NCBI RefSeq assembly: GCF_017916515.1 | Contig: NZ_JAFMTA010000001.1 | Location: 682,001-746,000 of the forward strand | Direction: 5' to 3' | DNA from: Naasia sp. SYSU D00948 | GTDB lineage: Bacteria; Actinomycetota; Actinomycetes; Actinomycetales; Microbacteriaceae | DNA: 64,000 nucleotides | Shown: positions 52,636 through 61,433 of the stretch, piece by piece | Layout of the letters: every line of letters starts with the position of its first letter | How positions within the stretch are numbered: position 1 is the first letter of the stretch | Program-made: the position numbers and the translations under genes | The notes under the pieces: model-generated | Seen by the model: the letters and a program-made list of their open reading frames with translations, nothing else | The model's database searches: none | Told to the model about the DNA's origin: nothing

Positions 52636-53589
52636 ATGGTCGCCACCGAACCCCGTTCGGCCCGGACGCTCGCAGCGAGCCCGGGCACGAACGCTCCCAG
52701 CACGGGACCCCGTAAACGGGAGCGCCGAGCCCTTCAGCCGCACGGGCTCCCCTGGATCCTCCCCGGGCTCGTGCTGTCCATCGGAGTCCTCTACTTCTGC
52801 ATCGGGTACACCGCGGTGATCTCGACGTGGGAGTGGGACGGGCTCAGCCCGACGCCCGAGTTCGTGGGCGGCCGGAACTACGCCCAGATGTTCCGCGATC
52901 CCGTCTTCTGGGGAGCGATCCGGAACACGATCCTGTTCTTCGTCATCACGTTCACGGTGCAGACGGCCCTCGGGATGCTGTTCGCCGTGCTGCTGCACTC
53001 GCGCGTGAAGCTCGGCGTGGTCTACAAGGTCATCATCTTCATCCCGGTCGTGCTCGCGCCCGCGATCATGGCGCCGGTCTTCCGCCAGTTCTTCTCGGCG
53101 GACGGCCTGTTCAACGGGATCCTCGAGTTCTTCGGGCTCGGCGCGATCACCCAGCCCTGGCTCGCGCAGTCGAGCACCGCCCTCTGGGTCCTCATGGCGA
53201 TCACCGTCTGGCAGTGGACCGGGCTCACCTTCGTGCTCTACTACGCCGCCATGGGGCAGATCGACAACTCGATCATCGAGGCGGCGCGCATCGACGGCGC
53301 CGGCAACCTCCGGGTCATCTGGAGCATCATCTGGCCGGGAGTGCGAGGGACCACCGTCGCCCTCGCGATGCTGGGGGCGATCGGCGCGCTCAAGACGTTC
53401 GACTGGCCGTGGCTCGTGACCGTGGCCGGCCCGAACCACGCCACCGAGTTCCTCGGCACGATCATCTACCGGCAGACGATCCCGAACTACGACGTGGGAT
53501 ACGGCGCCGCCGTGTCGGTCGTGCTGCTCGTCCTCGCCCTCGTGATGGCGATCATCCTGCAGATCCGCGGCCGGGAGAGGGCGAGGTAG
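52636..53589 (+). CDS. ABC sugar permease (MalF/UgpA type)
   Basis: 317 residues with six main membrane spans after a 35-residue charged N-terminus. The cytoplasmic coupling loop (EAA motif) is EAARIDGAG at about 215. ATG 52636 has AAAGGAGCGGGT upstream. It forms a heterodimer with the next permease. No ATPase gene is present in this operon; CUT1 systems of actinobacteria commonly share one (MsiK-type). Confidence 0.92.
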   Translation: MVATEPRSARTLAASPGTNAPSTGPRKRERRALQPHGLPWILPGLVLSIGVLYFCIGYTAVISTWEWDGLSPTPEFVGGRNYAQMFRDPVFWGAIRNTILFFVITFTVQTALGMLFAVLLHSRVKLGVVYKVIIFIPVVLAPAIMAPVFRQFFSADGLFNGILEFFGLGAITQPWLAQSSTALWVLMAITVWQWTGLTFVLYYAAMGQIDNSIIEAARIDGAGNLRVIWSIIWPGVRGTTVALAMLGAIGALKTFDWPWLVTVAGPNHATEFLGTIIYRQTIPNYDVGYGAAVSVVLLVLALVMAIILQIRGRERAR

Positions 53590-53591
53590 TC

Positions 53592-54380
53592 ATGTTCGAA
53601 GTACGGAGTCTTCCGGGCCGGATCGGCCTGCAGCTGCTCGTCACGCTCCTGACGATCCCCTTCCTGCTCCCCCTCGTCGCGATGGTGCAGGGATCGCTCG
53701 CCGGCGCCGGGTTCGAGAACTACGTCGCGGTGCTGAGCGTGGGCCGGATCTGGAACTTCTTCATCAGCTCCATCATCATCTCGGCCGGGGTGATCATCCT
53801 CGTCTACGTGGTGACGATGTTCACCGCGTTCGGCTTCTCGAAGTTCCGCATCCCGGGCAAGGAGGTCTACTTCTGGCTCCTGCTCGCGTGCCTGACCCTG
53901 CCGGAGGTGGTGCTGCTCGCGCCGCTGTTCGCGACCTCCGTCTCCACCGGGCTCTACGACACCTACTGGGCGGTGATCCTGCCGCTCGCCGCGCTCCAGG
54001 TGCCGTTCGCGGTGCTGCTGGTGAGGAACTTCATCAACGGGATCCCGGACGAGCTGTTCGAGGCCGCGCGGGTGGACGGCGCGAGCTCGTGGAGCGGCTT
54101 CATCCACCTCGTGATCCCGCTCACCCGGCCGATCGCGGCGGCGGTGCTGATCTTCACCCTGATCGGCGCGTGGAACAACTACCTGCTGCCGCTCGTGTTC
54201 CTGCAGGATCCGGCGAAGCAGACGATCACCCTGCTGCCGTCGTACTTCATCGGGCAGTTCAGCCACGACCAGACGAAGGTGCTCGCCTCCGCCGTCCTCA
54301 CGGCGCTGCCCGAGGTGATCGCCTACCTCTGCCTGCAGCGGCTGTTCGAGCGGGGACTGTCCGCGGGTGCCATCAAGTAG
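53592..54380 (+). CDS. ABC sugar permease (MalG/UgpE type)
   Basis: 262 residues, six membrane spans, EAA motif EAARVDGAS at about 157. The ATG is 2 nt after the stop of the first permease. It is the second half of the CUT1 translocation pore. The C-terminus (LFERGLSAGAIK) is the usual MalG-type ending. The ThuA-like gene starts within its last codons. Confidence 0.93.
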   Translation: MFEVRSLPGRIGLQLLVTLLTIPFLLPLVAMVQGSLAGAGFENYVAVLSVGRIWNFFISSIIISAGVIILVYVVTMFTAFGFSKFRIPGKEVYFWLLLACLTLPEVVLLAPLFATSVSTGLYDTYWAVILPLAALQVPFAVLLVRNFINGIPDELFEAARVDGASSWSGFIHLVIPLTRPIAAAVLIFTLIGAWNNYLLPLVFLQDPAKQTITLLPSYFIGQFSHDQTKVLASAVLTALPEVIAYLCLQRLFERGLSAGAIK

Positions 54381-55074
54381 CGAGGGGACGGGGTCCGCGC
54401 TCCTCCTGTCCGGAGGGCGCGGGCCCTTCACCGACCCCTGGCATCCGTTCGCGGAGACGTCGCGGCGGGTCGAGGAGATCCTGATCGAGGCGGGCTACGA
54501 GGTCGAGGTGAGCTTCGACGTGGGGGCCCGGATGAGCGACCTCACCGGCGTCGACCTCGTCGTCGCGAACGCGCCGGAGCCGGCCGACCCGCTCCCCGAG
54601 CCCGTTCTCGAGGCCGCCCGTGCCGCGCTGCGCACGCACCTGACCCGGGGAGGCGGTGTCGTCGGCATCCACGCCGCGGCCGTGGGGCTGCTGCGGATGC
54701 CGGAGTGGCGCTCGGCGCTCGGCGCCCGCTGGGTTCCCGGCCGCTCCATGCATCCGCCGCTCGGCACGGCGACCGTCCGCGTGCACCCGACCGACCTGAC
54801 GCACGGCGCCGGCGAGTTCACCGTGGTGGACGAGCTCTACAGCCACCTCGGCTTCGAGACCGGCGCCGAGACGCTGGTGTCGCACGAGCTCGACGACGAG
54901 CGGCATCCGCTCGTCTGGCTCCGCCGGTACGGGTCGGCCCGTGCGGCCGGGGATGCCCTGGGCCACGACGCTCGCTCGTTCGACTCGACGGCTCACGCCG
55001 AGCTGCTCCGCGAGGTGTTCGCGTGGGCGGGCGGACGTCAGCCGACGGTCTCGGGGACGCGCGACTCGACGTAG
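54367..55074 (+). CDS. ThuA-like (trehalose utilisation) domain protein
   Basis: 235 residues. GATase-1-like ThuA fold: an N-terminal LLLSGGRGPFTDPWHPF segment with HP motif, VVANAPEP, and GGGVVGIHAAA where the nucleophile elbow lies, followed by HP-rich strands. ThuA proteins are linked to 3-keto-disaccharide or other sugar metabolism. GTG 54367 overlaps the permease end by 14 nt. The 3' end overlaps the convergent lacI gene by 37 bp. Confidence 0.82.
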   Translation: MPSSSEGTGSALLLSGGRGPFTDPWHPFAETSRRVEEILIEAGYEVEVSFDVGARMSDLTGVDLVVANAPEPADPLPEPVLEAARAALRTHLTRGGGVVGIHAAAVGLLRMPEWRSALGARWVPGRSMHPPLGTATVRVHPTDLTHGAGEFTVVDELYSHLGFETGAETLVSHELDDERHPLVWLRRYGSARAAGDALGHDARSFDSTAHAELLREVFAWAGGRQPTVSGTRDST

Positions 55075-56090
55075 GCCGCGGTGCTGTCGCGCACGACGAG
55101 GCTCGTCGCCAGGTCGATGCGCACCGTCTCCTGGCGCTCGCTCCCCCGCAGCTGGAGGACGAGCCGGGTCGCCTGCTCCGCCATCTCGGTCAGCGGCTGC
55201 CGCACGGTGGTGAGTGGCGGTCCCACCCACTGCGAGACCTGGAGGTCGTCGTAGCCGACGACCGAGACGTCGTCCGGCACCCGCAGCCCGAGTGCCCGCG
55301 CCGCCTCGTAGACGCCGAACGCCTGGAGGTCGCTCCCCGCGAAGATCGCGGTCGGACGGTCGGGCCGAGAGAGCAGCCGGTGGCCCTGCTCGACGCCGTC
55401 CTCCCGGTGGAAGTCGCCCGCGACCACGAGCTCCTCGTCGACCTCGAGGCCCGCCTGCTCCATCGCGGACCGGAAGCCGGAGACCCGGGCCCGCGAGCAC
55501 ATCATGTCGTCCGGCCCCGTGATCATGGCGATCCGCTTGTGCCCGAGCCCGATGAGGTGACGGGTCGCGAGGACACCGCCCGACCAGTTGGCCGAGCCGA
55601 CCGACGGGACGTCGGGAGCGGGATCGCCGGACGGGTCGAGGATGACGAACGGGATGTTCCGCGAGCGCAGCTGGACCTTGTGCTCGGGCGGCAGGTCCGA
55701 GAACACGAGGATGACGCCCGCGGGACGGCGCGAGATGACCCCGTCGATCCATTCCCGGCCCGGCGCGTGCCGGTCCCCCGACTCGGTCAGCACGAGGCTC
55801 AGCTGGTTCTCACGCGCGACACGCTCGACGCCGCGGATGAGCTCGATCGCCCACACGCTCACCAGGTCGCTCACGACGAGCTCGATCAGGGAGGCGGCCT
55901 GCGCGACACCGCGTCGGTTGTAGCCGCTCGCCTGGAGCAGCTCCTCGACCCGCGCCCGCGTCTCCTGGGCGACGCCGGGGCGGCCGTTCAGCACCTTGGA
56001 GACGGTCGCCATCGACACGGACGCCTCGGCCGCGACGCGGGCGAGCGTGGTGCGCGGAGCACGCCCGGCCACGAAAGTTTCGTCCGTCAT
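55038..56090 (-). CDS. LacI-family transcriptional regulator
   Basis: 350 residues. An N-terminal HTH (TTLARVAAEASVSMATVSKVLNG split over residues 14-36) and hinge helix, then a periplasmic-binding-protein-like sensor domain. TATGGT lies 6 nt before the ATG, so the transcript is probably leaderless. A perfect palindrome, ACGAAAGTTTCGT, lies at codons 3-7 of its own gene, consistent with autoregulation. It sits between the ABC operon and GH3 and is the best candidate to control all sites with this palindrome. Effector unknown; a pentose or xyloside is the natural guess. Confidence 0.92.
   Translation of the reverse strand: MTDETFVAGRAPRTTLARVAAEASVSMATVSKVLNGRPGVAQETRARVEELLQASGYNRRGVAQAASLIELVVSDLVSVWAIELIRGVERVARENQLSLVLTESGDRHAPGREWIDGVISRRPAGVILVFSDLPPEHKVQLRSRNIPFVILDPSGDPAPDVPSVGSANWSGGVLATRHLIGLGHKRIAMITGPDDMMCSRARVSGFRSAMEQAGLEVDEELVVAGDFHREDGVEQGHRLLSRPDRPTAIFAGSDLQAFGVYEAARALGLRVPDDVSVVGYDDLQVSQWVGPPLTTVRQPLTEMAEQATRLVLQLRGSERQETVRIDLATSLVVRDSTAAYVESRVPETVG
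56071..56083. promoter_or_regulatory. Perfect 13-nt palindrome ACGAAAGTTTCGT at the lacI start
   Basis: Six-base arms around a central G. It lies just downstream of the predicted transcription start of lacI, inside the coding sequence, a position suited to repression by road-block or start occlusion. Confidence 0.65.
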
Positions 56091-56135
56091 GGTCCTACCA
56101 TACCGGCACGGTGCCCACCGCGGGCATCACCCCTG

Positions 56136-58478
56136 TCAGAGGGGCGACACGGTGGCCGGCGCGACCATCACCCGCTCGCCCTCCACGATCCGCAGGTCGC
56201 CGGTGACGGCGAAGGTCCCCTCGAGCCGCAGGTCCTCGCTCGACGCCGCCACCCAGACCCGGAAGCTCCCCGGCTCGACGATGCGCCGGTAGTCCACTCC
56301 CGTGAAGGAGGTGAGGTCGGCGGAGAGCTCGAAGGAGACCCGGGCGGCCTCGCCGGGAGCGAGGGCGACCCGGGTGAAGCCGGTGAGCTGCCGGACGGGC
56401 CGGGCGACCTGGGCGTACTCGTCGGAGAGGTAGAGCTGCACGACCTCCTCGCCGGCGACGTCCCCGGTGTTGCGGATGACGGCGGACACCGTGAGGGCAC
56501 CGGTCGCCTCGACAGCCGAGGCCGAGAGAGACAGGTCGGAGTACTCGAACGTCGTGTAGGAGATCCCGTGTCCGAAGGGGTAGAGGGGCGTCGGATCCAG
56601 GTTCGAGACCCCCTTGCTGAAGCGGCCGAGGATCGGTGCCAGGTAGGTTCCCGGCTGGCCCCCGTGGTGGCTCGGGACGCCGACGGGGAGCTTGCCGCTC
56701 GGGGTCACCCGGCCGGAGAGGACCCCGCTCAGCGCGGCGGCGCCCTCGGACCCGGGCAGGAAGGCCTGGACGATCGCCGCCGCGCGCTCGGCGTAGTCGC
56801 CGAGGGCGTAGGGCCGGCCGGACACCACGACGAGGACGGTGGGCGTGCCGGTGTCGAGGATCGCCGAGAGGAACTCGGACTGGTGCCCGGGCAGCCGGAG
56901 GTCGATGGCGTCACACGCCTCCCCGGAGGTGCCCCGGCCGAAGAGCCCCGCGAGGTCGCCGACCGTCACGATGGCGAGGTCCGCGTTCCGCGCCGCCTCC
57001 ACGGCCTCCGGGATGCCGCCGGTGTCTCCGCCGCTGATCTCGACGCCCTTCACGACCCGCAGCTCCGCGTCCGGGAACTCTGAGCGGATCGCGTCGGCGA
57101 TCGTGGGCACCGGGATCCCCGTTCCCTCGTCGCCGAGCCGCGACATGACGTGGTTCGGGAACGAGTAGCAGCCGAGCATCGTGCGGGGCTCGGTCGCGGA
57201 GGGACCGAGCAGGGCGATCCGCGCGGGCGCCGAGCGGACGGGCAGGACGCCGTCGTTGGCGAGGAGGACGACGGACTTCTCCGCCAGCTCGCGCGCGATC
57301 TCCCGGTTGCGGGGCGAGTCGAGGTCGATCGGTCCGTCCTTCGCCGGCGGCTTCCAGCCCGGGTCGAGCATCCCGAGGTCCGCCTTCTGCCGCAGCACCC
57401 GCTCGAGGGAGCGGTCGACGAGCCGCTCGTCGAGCTCGCCCGACTCGACGAGCCGCGCGATGGCGCGGTAGGCGGAGGTCTCGGGGAGCTCGACGTCGAG
57501 GCCGGCCCGCAGCGTGGCCGCTCCCGCGGCCGCGACGTCCTCCCCCACCCGGTGCATCGTGTGGACGAAGTTGATCGACCAGTAGTCGGATACGACGGTT
57601 CCGTCGAAGCCCCACTGGTCGCGCAGCACCTTCGTGAGGAGCTCCGTGCTCGTGGCGACCGGCTCGCCGTCGACGTCCGTGTAGGAGTTCATGACCGAGC
57701 GCACGCCGCCGAGCCGCACCGCCATCTCGAACGGGGGCAGGATCACGTCCGCCATCTCCCGGCGTCCCATCGGGACCGGCGCGTGGTTGCGGCCGGCGCG
57801 TGACGCCGAGTAGCCGGCGAAGTGCTTGAGCGTCGCGATGATGCCGGCCTTCTCCAGGCCGCGCACGTAGGCCGTTCCGAGCATGCCGACGAGGTAGGGG
57901 TCCTCCCCGATGCACTCCTCGACGCGGCCCCAGCGGTAGTCGCGGACGACGTCGAGCAGCGGCGAGAGCGACTGCTGCACACCGACGCTGCGCAGGTCGT
58001 CGCCGATCGCGGAGGCCATGCGCTCGACGAGCTCGGGCGAGAAGGTGGCGCCCCAGGCCGTCGCCGTCGGGTACACCGTCGCGCCGAGCGTCGTGAATCC
58101 GGTGAGGCTCTCCTCGTGCGCGATCGCCGGGATGCCGAGGCGCGTGTTCTCCCTCAGGTGGCGCTGGTACCGCCGGAGGTTCGCGACGCCCTCCTCCGGA
58201 TCGACCGGGACGCTGCCGAACACCCGCGTGAGGTGGCCGAGCCCCTCGGCGGCCGCGGCCTCGAACGACTGCCCCTGCTCGCTCATCTCGCTCTCGAGCG
58301 GCGCCACGTCTCCGAACTCCCCCTCCTCGACGAGGTTCTTCGGCCAGTAGCTGCCGAGCTGCGCGAGCTTCTCGGTGAGGGTCATCCCGCTCATCAGTGC
58401 GGCGACGCGCTCGTCGACCGGGAGGGACGGGTCCCGCCAGCGCTCGCTCTCGGTGGCGGTGATGGTGTCGTCGGACAC
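56136..58478 (-). CDS. GH3 family glycosidase (beta-xylosidase/beta-glucosidase)
   Basis: 780 residues. GH3 N-terminal barrel with KHFAGYSASRAGRNHAPVPM, nucleophile D298 in TVVSDYWSI; (alpha/beta)6 domain with VVVSGRPYALG; C-terminal fibronectin-III-like domain (GEEVVQLYLSD). No signal peptide, so it acts on imported glycosides. The substrate (xylo- or gluco-oligosaccharides) cannot be fixed from the sequence; the neighbouring pentose route favours xylosides. GTG 58478 is chosen for the AGAGGGGAAGAG ribosome binding site; the frame is open for 63 codons more. Confidence 0.9.
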   Translation of the reverse strand: MSDDTITATESERWRDPSLPVDERVAALMSGMTLTEKLAQLGSYWPKNLVEEGEFGDVAPLESEMSEQGQSFEAAAAEGLGHLTRVFGSVPVDPEEGVANLRRYQRHLRENTRLGIPAIAHEESLTGFTTLGATVYPTATAWGATFSPELVERMASAIGDDLRSVGVQQSLSPLLDVVRDYRWGRVEECIGEDPYLVGMLGTAYVRGLEKAGIIATLKHFAGYSASRAGRNHAPVPMGRREMADVILPPFEMAVRLGGVRSVMNSYTDVDGEPVATSTELLTKVLRDQWGFDGTVVSDYWSINFVHTMHRVGEDVAAAGAATLRAGLDVELPETSAYRAIARLVESGELDERLVDRSLERVLRQKADLGMLDPGWKPPAKDGPIDLDSPRNREIARELAEKSVVLLANDGVLPVRSAPARIALLGPSATEPRTMLGCYSFPNHVMSRLGDEGTGIPVPTIADAIRSEFPDAELRVVKGVEISGGDTGGIPEAVEAARNADLAIVTVGDLAGLFGRGTSGEACDAIDLRLPGHQSEFLSAILDTGTPTVLVVVSGRPYALGDYAERAAAIVQAFLPGSEGAAALSGVLSGRVTPSGKLPVGVPSHHGGQPGTYLAPILGRFSKGVSNLDPTPLYPFGHGISYTTFEYSDLSLSASAVEATGALTVSAVIRNTGDVAGEEVVQLYLSDEYAQVARPVRQLTGFTRVALAPGEAARVSFELSADLTSFTGVDYRRIVEPGSFRVWVAASSEDLRLEGTFAVTGDLRIVEGERVMVAPATVSPL

Positions 58479-58520
58479 GGCTCTTCCCCTCTCGACTCTG
58501 AGAGCACTCGCGTGCGCGTC

Positions 58521-58548
58521 CGCGAAAGTTTCTGGCAACATTTTCGCG
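58521..58548. promoter_or_regulatory. Operator region between GH3 and the DHDPS-family gene
   Basis: CGCGAAAGTTTC (58521-58532) contains the GAAAGTTTC core; with ATTTTCGCG (58540-58548) it also forms a wider inverted repeat (CGCGAAA ... TTTCGCG). It is 43 nt upstream of the GH3 start on the divergent side. Confidence 0.5.
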
Positions 58549-58665
58549 ACGTCGGGCCACCGTAGCAAAGGGCGGGAGCCCGGGCAACGGCGCGTGCGCC
58601 CCCGGGCGACGGGGCCGCGCGGCAGTACTGTCGGAGGGCCCGCCGACGAGGACGGAGAGGTGTCC

Positions 58666-59580
58666 ATGGAGCTGCTCAGCGGCGTTCTGCCGGTCGCGCC
58701 GACCGTGTTCGCGGAGGACGAGAGCCTCGACCTGGACGGTCAGCGGCGCGTCGTCGACCTCCTGATCGACGGCGAGGTGGACGCCATCTGCGTGCTCGCC
58801 AACTTCTCGGAGCAGTTCTCGCTCGACGACGCCGAGCGGATGGCGGTGATGTCCGCGGTGCTCGACCAGGCCGGTGGTCGCGTCCCGATCGCCGTGACGA
58901 CCAGCCACTTCAGCGCCCGCATCGCGGCGGAGCGGTGCCGCACCGCCGAGGCGGCCGGAGCCTCGATGGTCATGCTGATGCCCCCGTTCTTCGGCACCAC
59001 GGTCCGCGTCGGCGAGGAGGGCGTCCTCGAGTACTTCAAGCGGGTCGCGGACGGGCTGTCGATCGACGTCATGATCCAGGACGCCCCGATGAGCGCCACG
59101 CCGCTCCCGGTTCCGCTGCTCGCCCGCATCGCGCACGAGGTCCCCCAGGTCCGGTACGCGAAGATCGAGGTCCCCCAGGCGGCGGAGAAGCTGCGCCTGC
59201 TGTCGCGCGCCGCCGGAGAGGACCTGCCGGGCCTCTTCGACGGGGAGGAGGCGGTCACGCTGATCCCCGATCTGGATGCCGGCGCGATCGGGACGATGAG
59301 CAGCGTCATCGCGGCCGCCGAGCTCGGTCGCGTGGTGCGGGACTACGCCGCCGGCCGCCGAGAGGCGGCGGTGTCCGCCTGGGAGGAGCTCCTGCCGCTC
59401 GTGCACTTCGAGAACCGGCAGGTCGGCCTCCGCGCGTCCAAGATCCTCCTGCAGGAGGCCGGGGTCATCGCGAGCGACCGAGCCCGTGCCCCGCTGCCCG
59501 ACGTCTCCCCCGAGACCCGGACCCAGCTCGTGGACCTGGCGCGACGGAAGTCGCCCTTCCTCCTCTCCTGGGCGCGGTAG
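58666..59580 (+). CDS. DHDPS/NAL-family aldolase or 2-keto-3-deoxypentonate dehydratase
   Basis: 304 residues, class I aldolase barrel. The Schiff-base Lys is K166 in YAKIEVP; the usual YNxP strand is replaced by IQDAP, a change seen in sugar-acid members such as L-2-keto-3-deoxyarabonate dehydratase. It may act at the same metabolic node as XylX for another pentose, or cleave the keto acid as an aldolase. ATG 58666 (GGAGAGG upstream) is preferred; GTG two codons earlier is open. It is divergent from GH3. Confidence 0.83.
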   Translation: MELLSGVLPVAPTVFAEDESLDLDGQRRVVDLLIDGEVDAICVLANFSEQFSLDDAERMAVMSAVLDQAGGRVPIAVTTSHFSARIAAERCRTAEAAGASMVMLMPPFFGTTVRVGEEGVLEYFKRVADGLSIDVMIQDAPMSATPLPVPLLARIAHEVPQVRYAKIEVPQAAEKLRLLSRAAGEDLPGLFDGEEAVTLIPDLDAGAIGTMSSVIAAAELGRVVRDYAAGRREAAVSAWEELLPLVHFENRQVGLRASKILLQEAGVIASDRARAPLPDVSPETRTQLVDLARRKSPFLLSWAR

Positions 59581-59585
59581 GGCGC

Positions 59586-59627
59586 TCCGGCTCGGACGTC
59601 GCGTCGCACCGCGGCGTCCGAGCCGGA
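59586..59627. terminator. Bidirectional hairpin between convergent genes
   Basis: TCCGGCTCGGACG (59586-59598) pairs perfectly with 59615-59627, a 13-bp stem. It lies midway between the DHDPS-family stop and the monooxygenase stop. Confidence 0.65.
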
Positions 59628-59640
59628 AGCTGGGACGGGC

Positions 59641-61026
59641 TCAGCCGACGGCGACCTGAGCGCCGATCCGGTAGCCGGCGCCCTTGTGCTCCTCCGGCAG
59701 CCGGTCGCCCCGCCCGTGCAGCTTGTGCCGCAGCGTCCCGGGCGTGTACTCGGTCGGGTACACGCCCCGCTCGCGGAGCACCGGGATGACGTGCTCGATC
59801 ACGTCCTCCCAGGTGCCCGGCGTGATCGCGTAGGCCAGGTTGAACCCGTCCACGTCGGTCTCCTCGACCCACTCCTGGAGCTGGTCGGCGATCTGGGTGC
59901 CGGATCCGACGATGGTGGGACCCAGGCCGCCGATGGACCCGTGACGGCCGATGTCCCGCACCGTGAACTCCTTTCCGTGTCGCGCGGACTCCTGCAGGTT
60001 GGCGATCACCGACTGGATGGCGTTGCTCTTCACGTTGCCGACCGGCTCGTCGAGGTCGTACTGGGACAGGTCGATCCCCATCCAGCCCGACATGAACACG
60101 AGAGCACCCTCGTCGCTGGCGTACGAGAGGTACTCCTCGTACTTCGCCTGCGCCTTCTCCGGCGTCTCGTCCGTGATGATCGTGAGCAGGGTGTAGATCT
60201 TGGCTGCGTACCGGTCACGGCCCGCGGCCTCGAGGGCGTCGCGGATGCGCGAGACCGTCCCCGTCAGGACCTCCTTCGTGGGCGCGGCGACGAAGATCGC
60301 CTCCGCATTGCCCGCGGCGAACGCGATGCCGCGCGGCGAGGCGCCCGCCTGGTAGATCACCGGGGAGCGTTGCGGCGAGGGCTCGGAGATGTGGATGCCG
60401 GGGACGGTGAAGTGCTTGCCGCGGTGGCCGATCTCGTGGACCTTGCTCGGGTCGGTGAACACGCCCCGCTCGCGGTCCTTGACGACGGCGTCGTCCTCCC
60501 ACGACCCCTCCCACAGCTTGTAGAGCACCTCGAGGTACTCGTCCGCGTGGTCGTAGCGGTCGTCGTGCTCCATCTGGTCGTCGTGACCCATGTTGCGCGC
60601 CGCGCTCGGCAGGTAGCCGGTGACGACGTTCCACCCCACGCGTCCCTTGGTGAGGTGGTCGAGCGTCGTCATGCGCCGAGCGAACGGGTACGGGTGCTCG
60701 TAGGCGGTGCCGGCGGTGACGCCGAAGCCGAGGTGCTCGGTGACGTGGGCCATCGCCGACACGAGCAGGATCGGGTCGTTCACGGGGACCTGCGCCCCGT
60801 TCCGGATCGCGGCCTCGTTGCTGCCCCCGTAGACGTCGTAGGTGCCGAGCACGTCGGCGATGAAGATGCCGTCGAAGGTGCCCTTCTCGAGCAGCTGCGC
60901 CAGGTTCGTCCAGTACTCGAGCGTGTTGTAGGTGGCGGAGCGGTCCTCGGGGTGGCGCCAGAGGCCCGAGGACTGGTGCGCGACGCAGTTCATGTCGAAC
61001 GCGTTGAAGCGGATCTGTCGACTCAT
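59641..61026 (-). CDS. LLM flavin monooxygenase, NtaA/SnaA/DszA family
   Basis: 461 residues. It starts MSRQIRFNAFDMNCVAHQSS, typical of this FMNH2-dependent two-component group, followed by GLWRHPEDRSATYN, GGSNEAAIRNGAQVPVNDP, and GRVGWNVVTGYLPSAARNMG, a clear family signature. Members oxidise nitrilotriacetate, dibenzothiophene sulfone, pristinamycin II or alkanesulfonates; the substrate here is unknown and no flavin reductase is adjacent. ATG 61026 fits; the ribosome binding site is weak. Three GTAACGG/GCAACGG motifs lie about 45-85 nt upstream. Confidence 0.9.
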   Translation of the reverse strand: MSRQIRFNAFDMNCVAHQSSGLWRHPEDRSATYNTLEYWTNLAQLLEKGTFDGIFIADVLGTYDVYGGSNEAAIRNGAQVPVNDPILLVSAMAHVTEHLGFGVTAGTAYEHPYPFARRMTTLDHLTKGRVGWNVVTGYLPSAARNMGHDDQMEHDDRYDHADEYLEVLYKLWEGSWEDDAVVKDRERGVFTDPSKVHEIGHRGKHFTVPGIHISEPSPQRSPVIYQAGASPRGIAFAAGNAEAIFVAAPTKEVLTGTVSRIRDALEAAGRDRYAAKIYTLLTIITDETPEKAQAKYEEYLSYASDEGALVFMSGWMGIDLSQYDLDEPVGNVKSNAIQSVIANLQESARHGKEFTVRDIGRHGSIGGLGPTIVGSGTQIADQLQEWVEETDVDGFNLAYAITPGTWEDVIEHVIPVLRERGVYPTEYTPGTLRHKLHGRGDRLPEEHKGAGYRIGAQVAVG

Positions 61027-61070
61027 GCCGCCATGGTGCGATGCAGGGGCGGCCCCGCGCGACGGCGCCC

Positions 61071-61110
61071 GCAACGGCGGGTAACGGCTCGACACATCCC
61101 GTAACGGTTG
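61071..61110. promoter_or_regulatory. Three direct (G)YAACGG motifs upstream of the monooxygenase
   Basis: GCAACGG (61071), GTAACGG (61081) and GTAACGG (61101), at 10- and 20-nt steps, about one and two helical turns. The phasing suggests binding sites for a regulator. Confidence 0.35.
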
Positions 61111-61251
61111 GGGCGGGGGGATGCGGGGTGCGGCGCGCCGGCGGAAGGGGGGGCCGAAAGGCGGCGCCGAGGGCTGAGGCGGAGCGCGCGCCCTGCCGCT
61201 ACCTGCGGCAAGCAGCGCGGACGGAAGAGGCGGAGGCCGCCCCGCAACGGG

Positions 61252-61279
61252 AGAAGGCGCCCCGAGTGGGACGCCTTCT
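61252..61279 (-). terminator. Terminator hairpin after tRNA-Ala
   Basis: AGAAGGCG (61279-61272 on the minus strand) pairs with CGCCTTCT (61259-61252) around a 12-nt loop, 9 nt after the tRNA 3' end. No clear T-run. Confidence 0.55.
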
Positions 61280-61287
61280 GCTTCTCG

Positions 61288-61360
61288 TGGACCTGAGGGG
61301 ATTCGAACCCCTGACCTTCTCATTGCGAACGAGACGCGCTACCAACTGCGCCACAGGCCC
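61288..61360 (-). tRNA. tRNA-Ala(CGC)
   Basis: 73 nt folding into a full cloverleaf. Acceptor GGGCCTG/CAGGTCC contains the G3-U70 wobble pair that identifies alanine tRNAs; D-stem GCGC/GCGC; anticodon stem TCTCG/TGAGA with loop TTCGCAA, anticodon CGC; T-arm AGGGG-TTCGAAT-CCCCT; discriminator A73. CCA is not encoded. It reads GCG codons. TAGTGT at 61378-61373 may be its -10. Confidence 0.95.
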
Positions 61361-61433
61361 AAGTGCCCGTCCACACTACCAGTTCTGGGACGGGCGGATG
61401 CGCCACCGGGCTCCGCAGCGGCGCAGGCGTCCT

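Noticed and set aside
51146-54380. Broken ABC transporter because no ATPase gene is present
   Set aside because: CUT1 importers in actinobacteria commonly share a distant MsiK-type ATPase; all other parts are intact.
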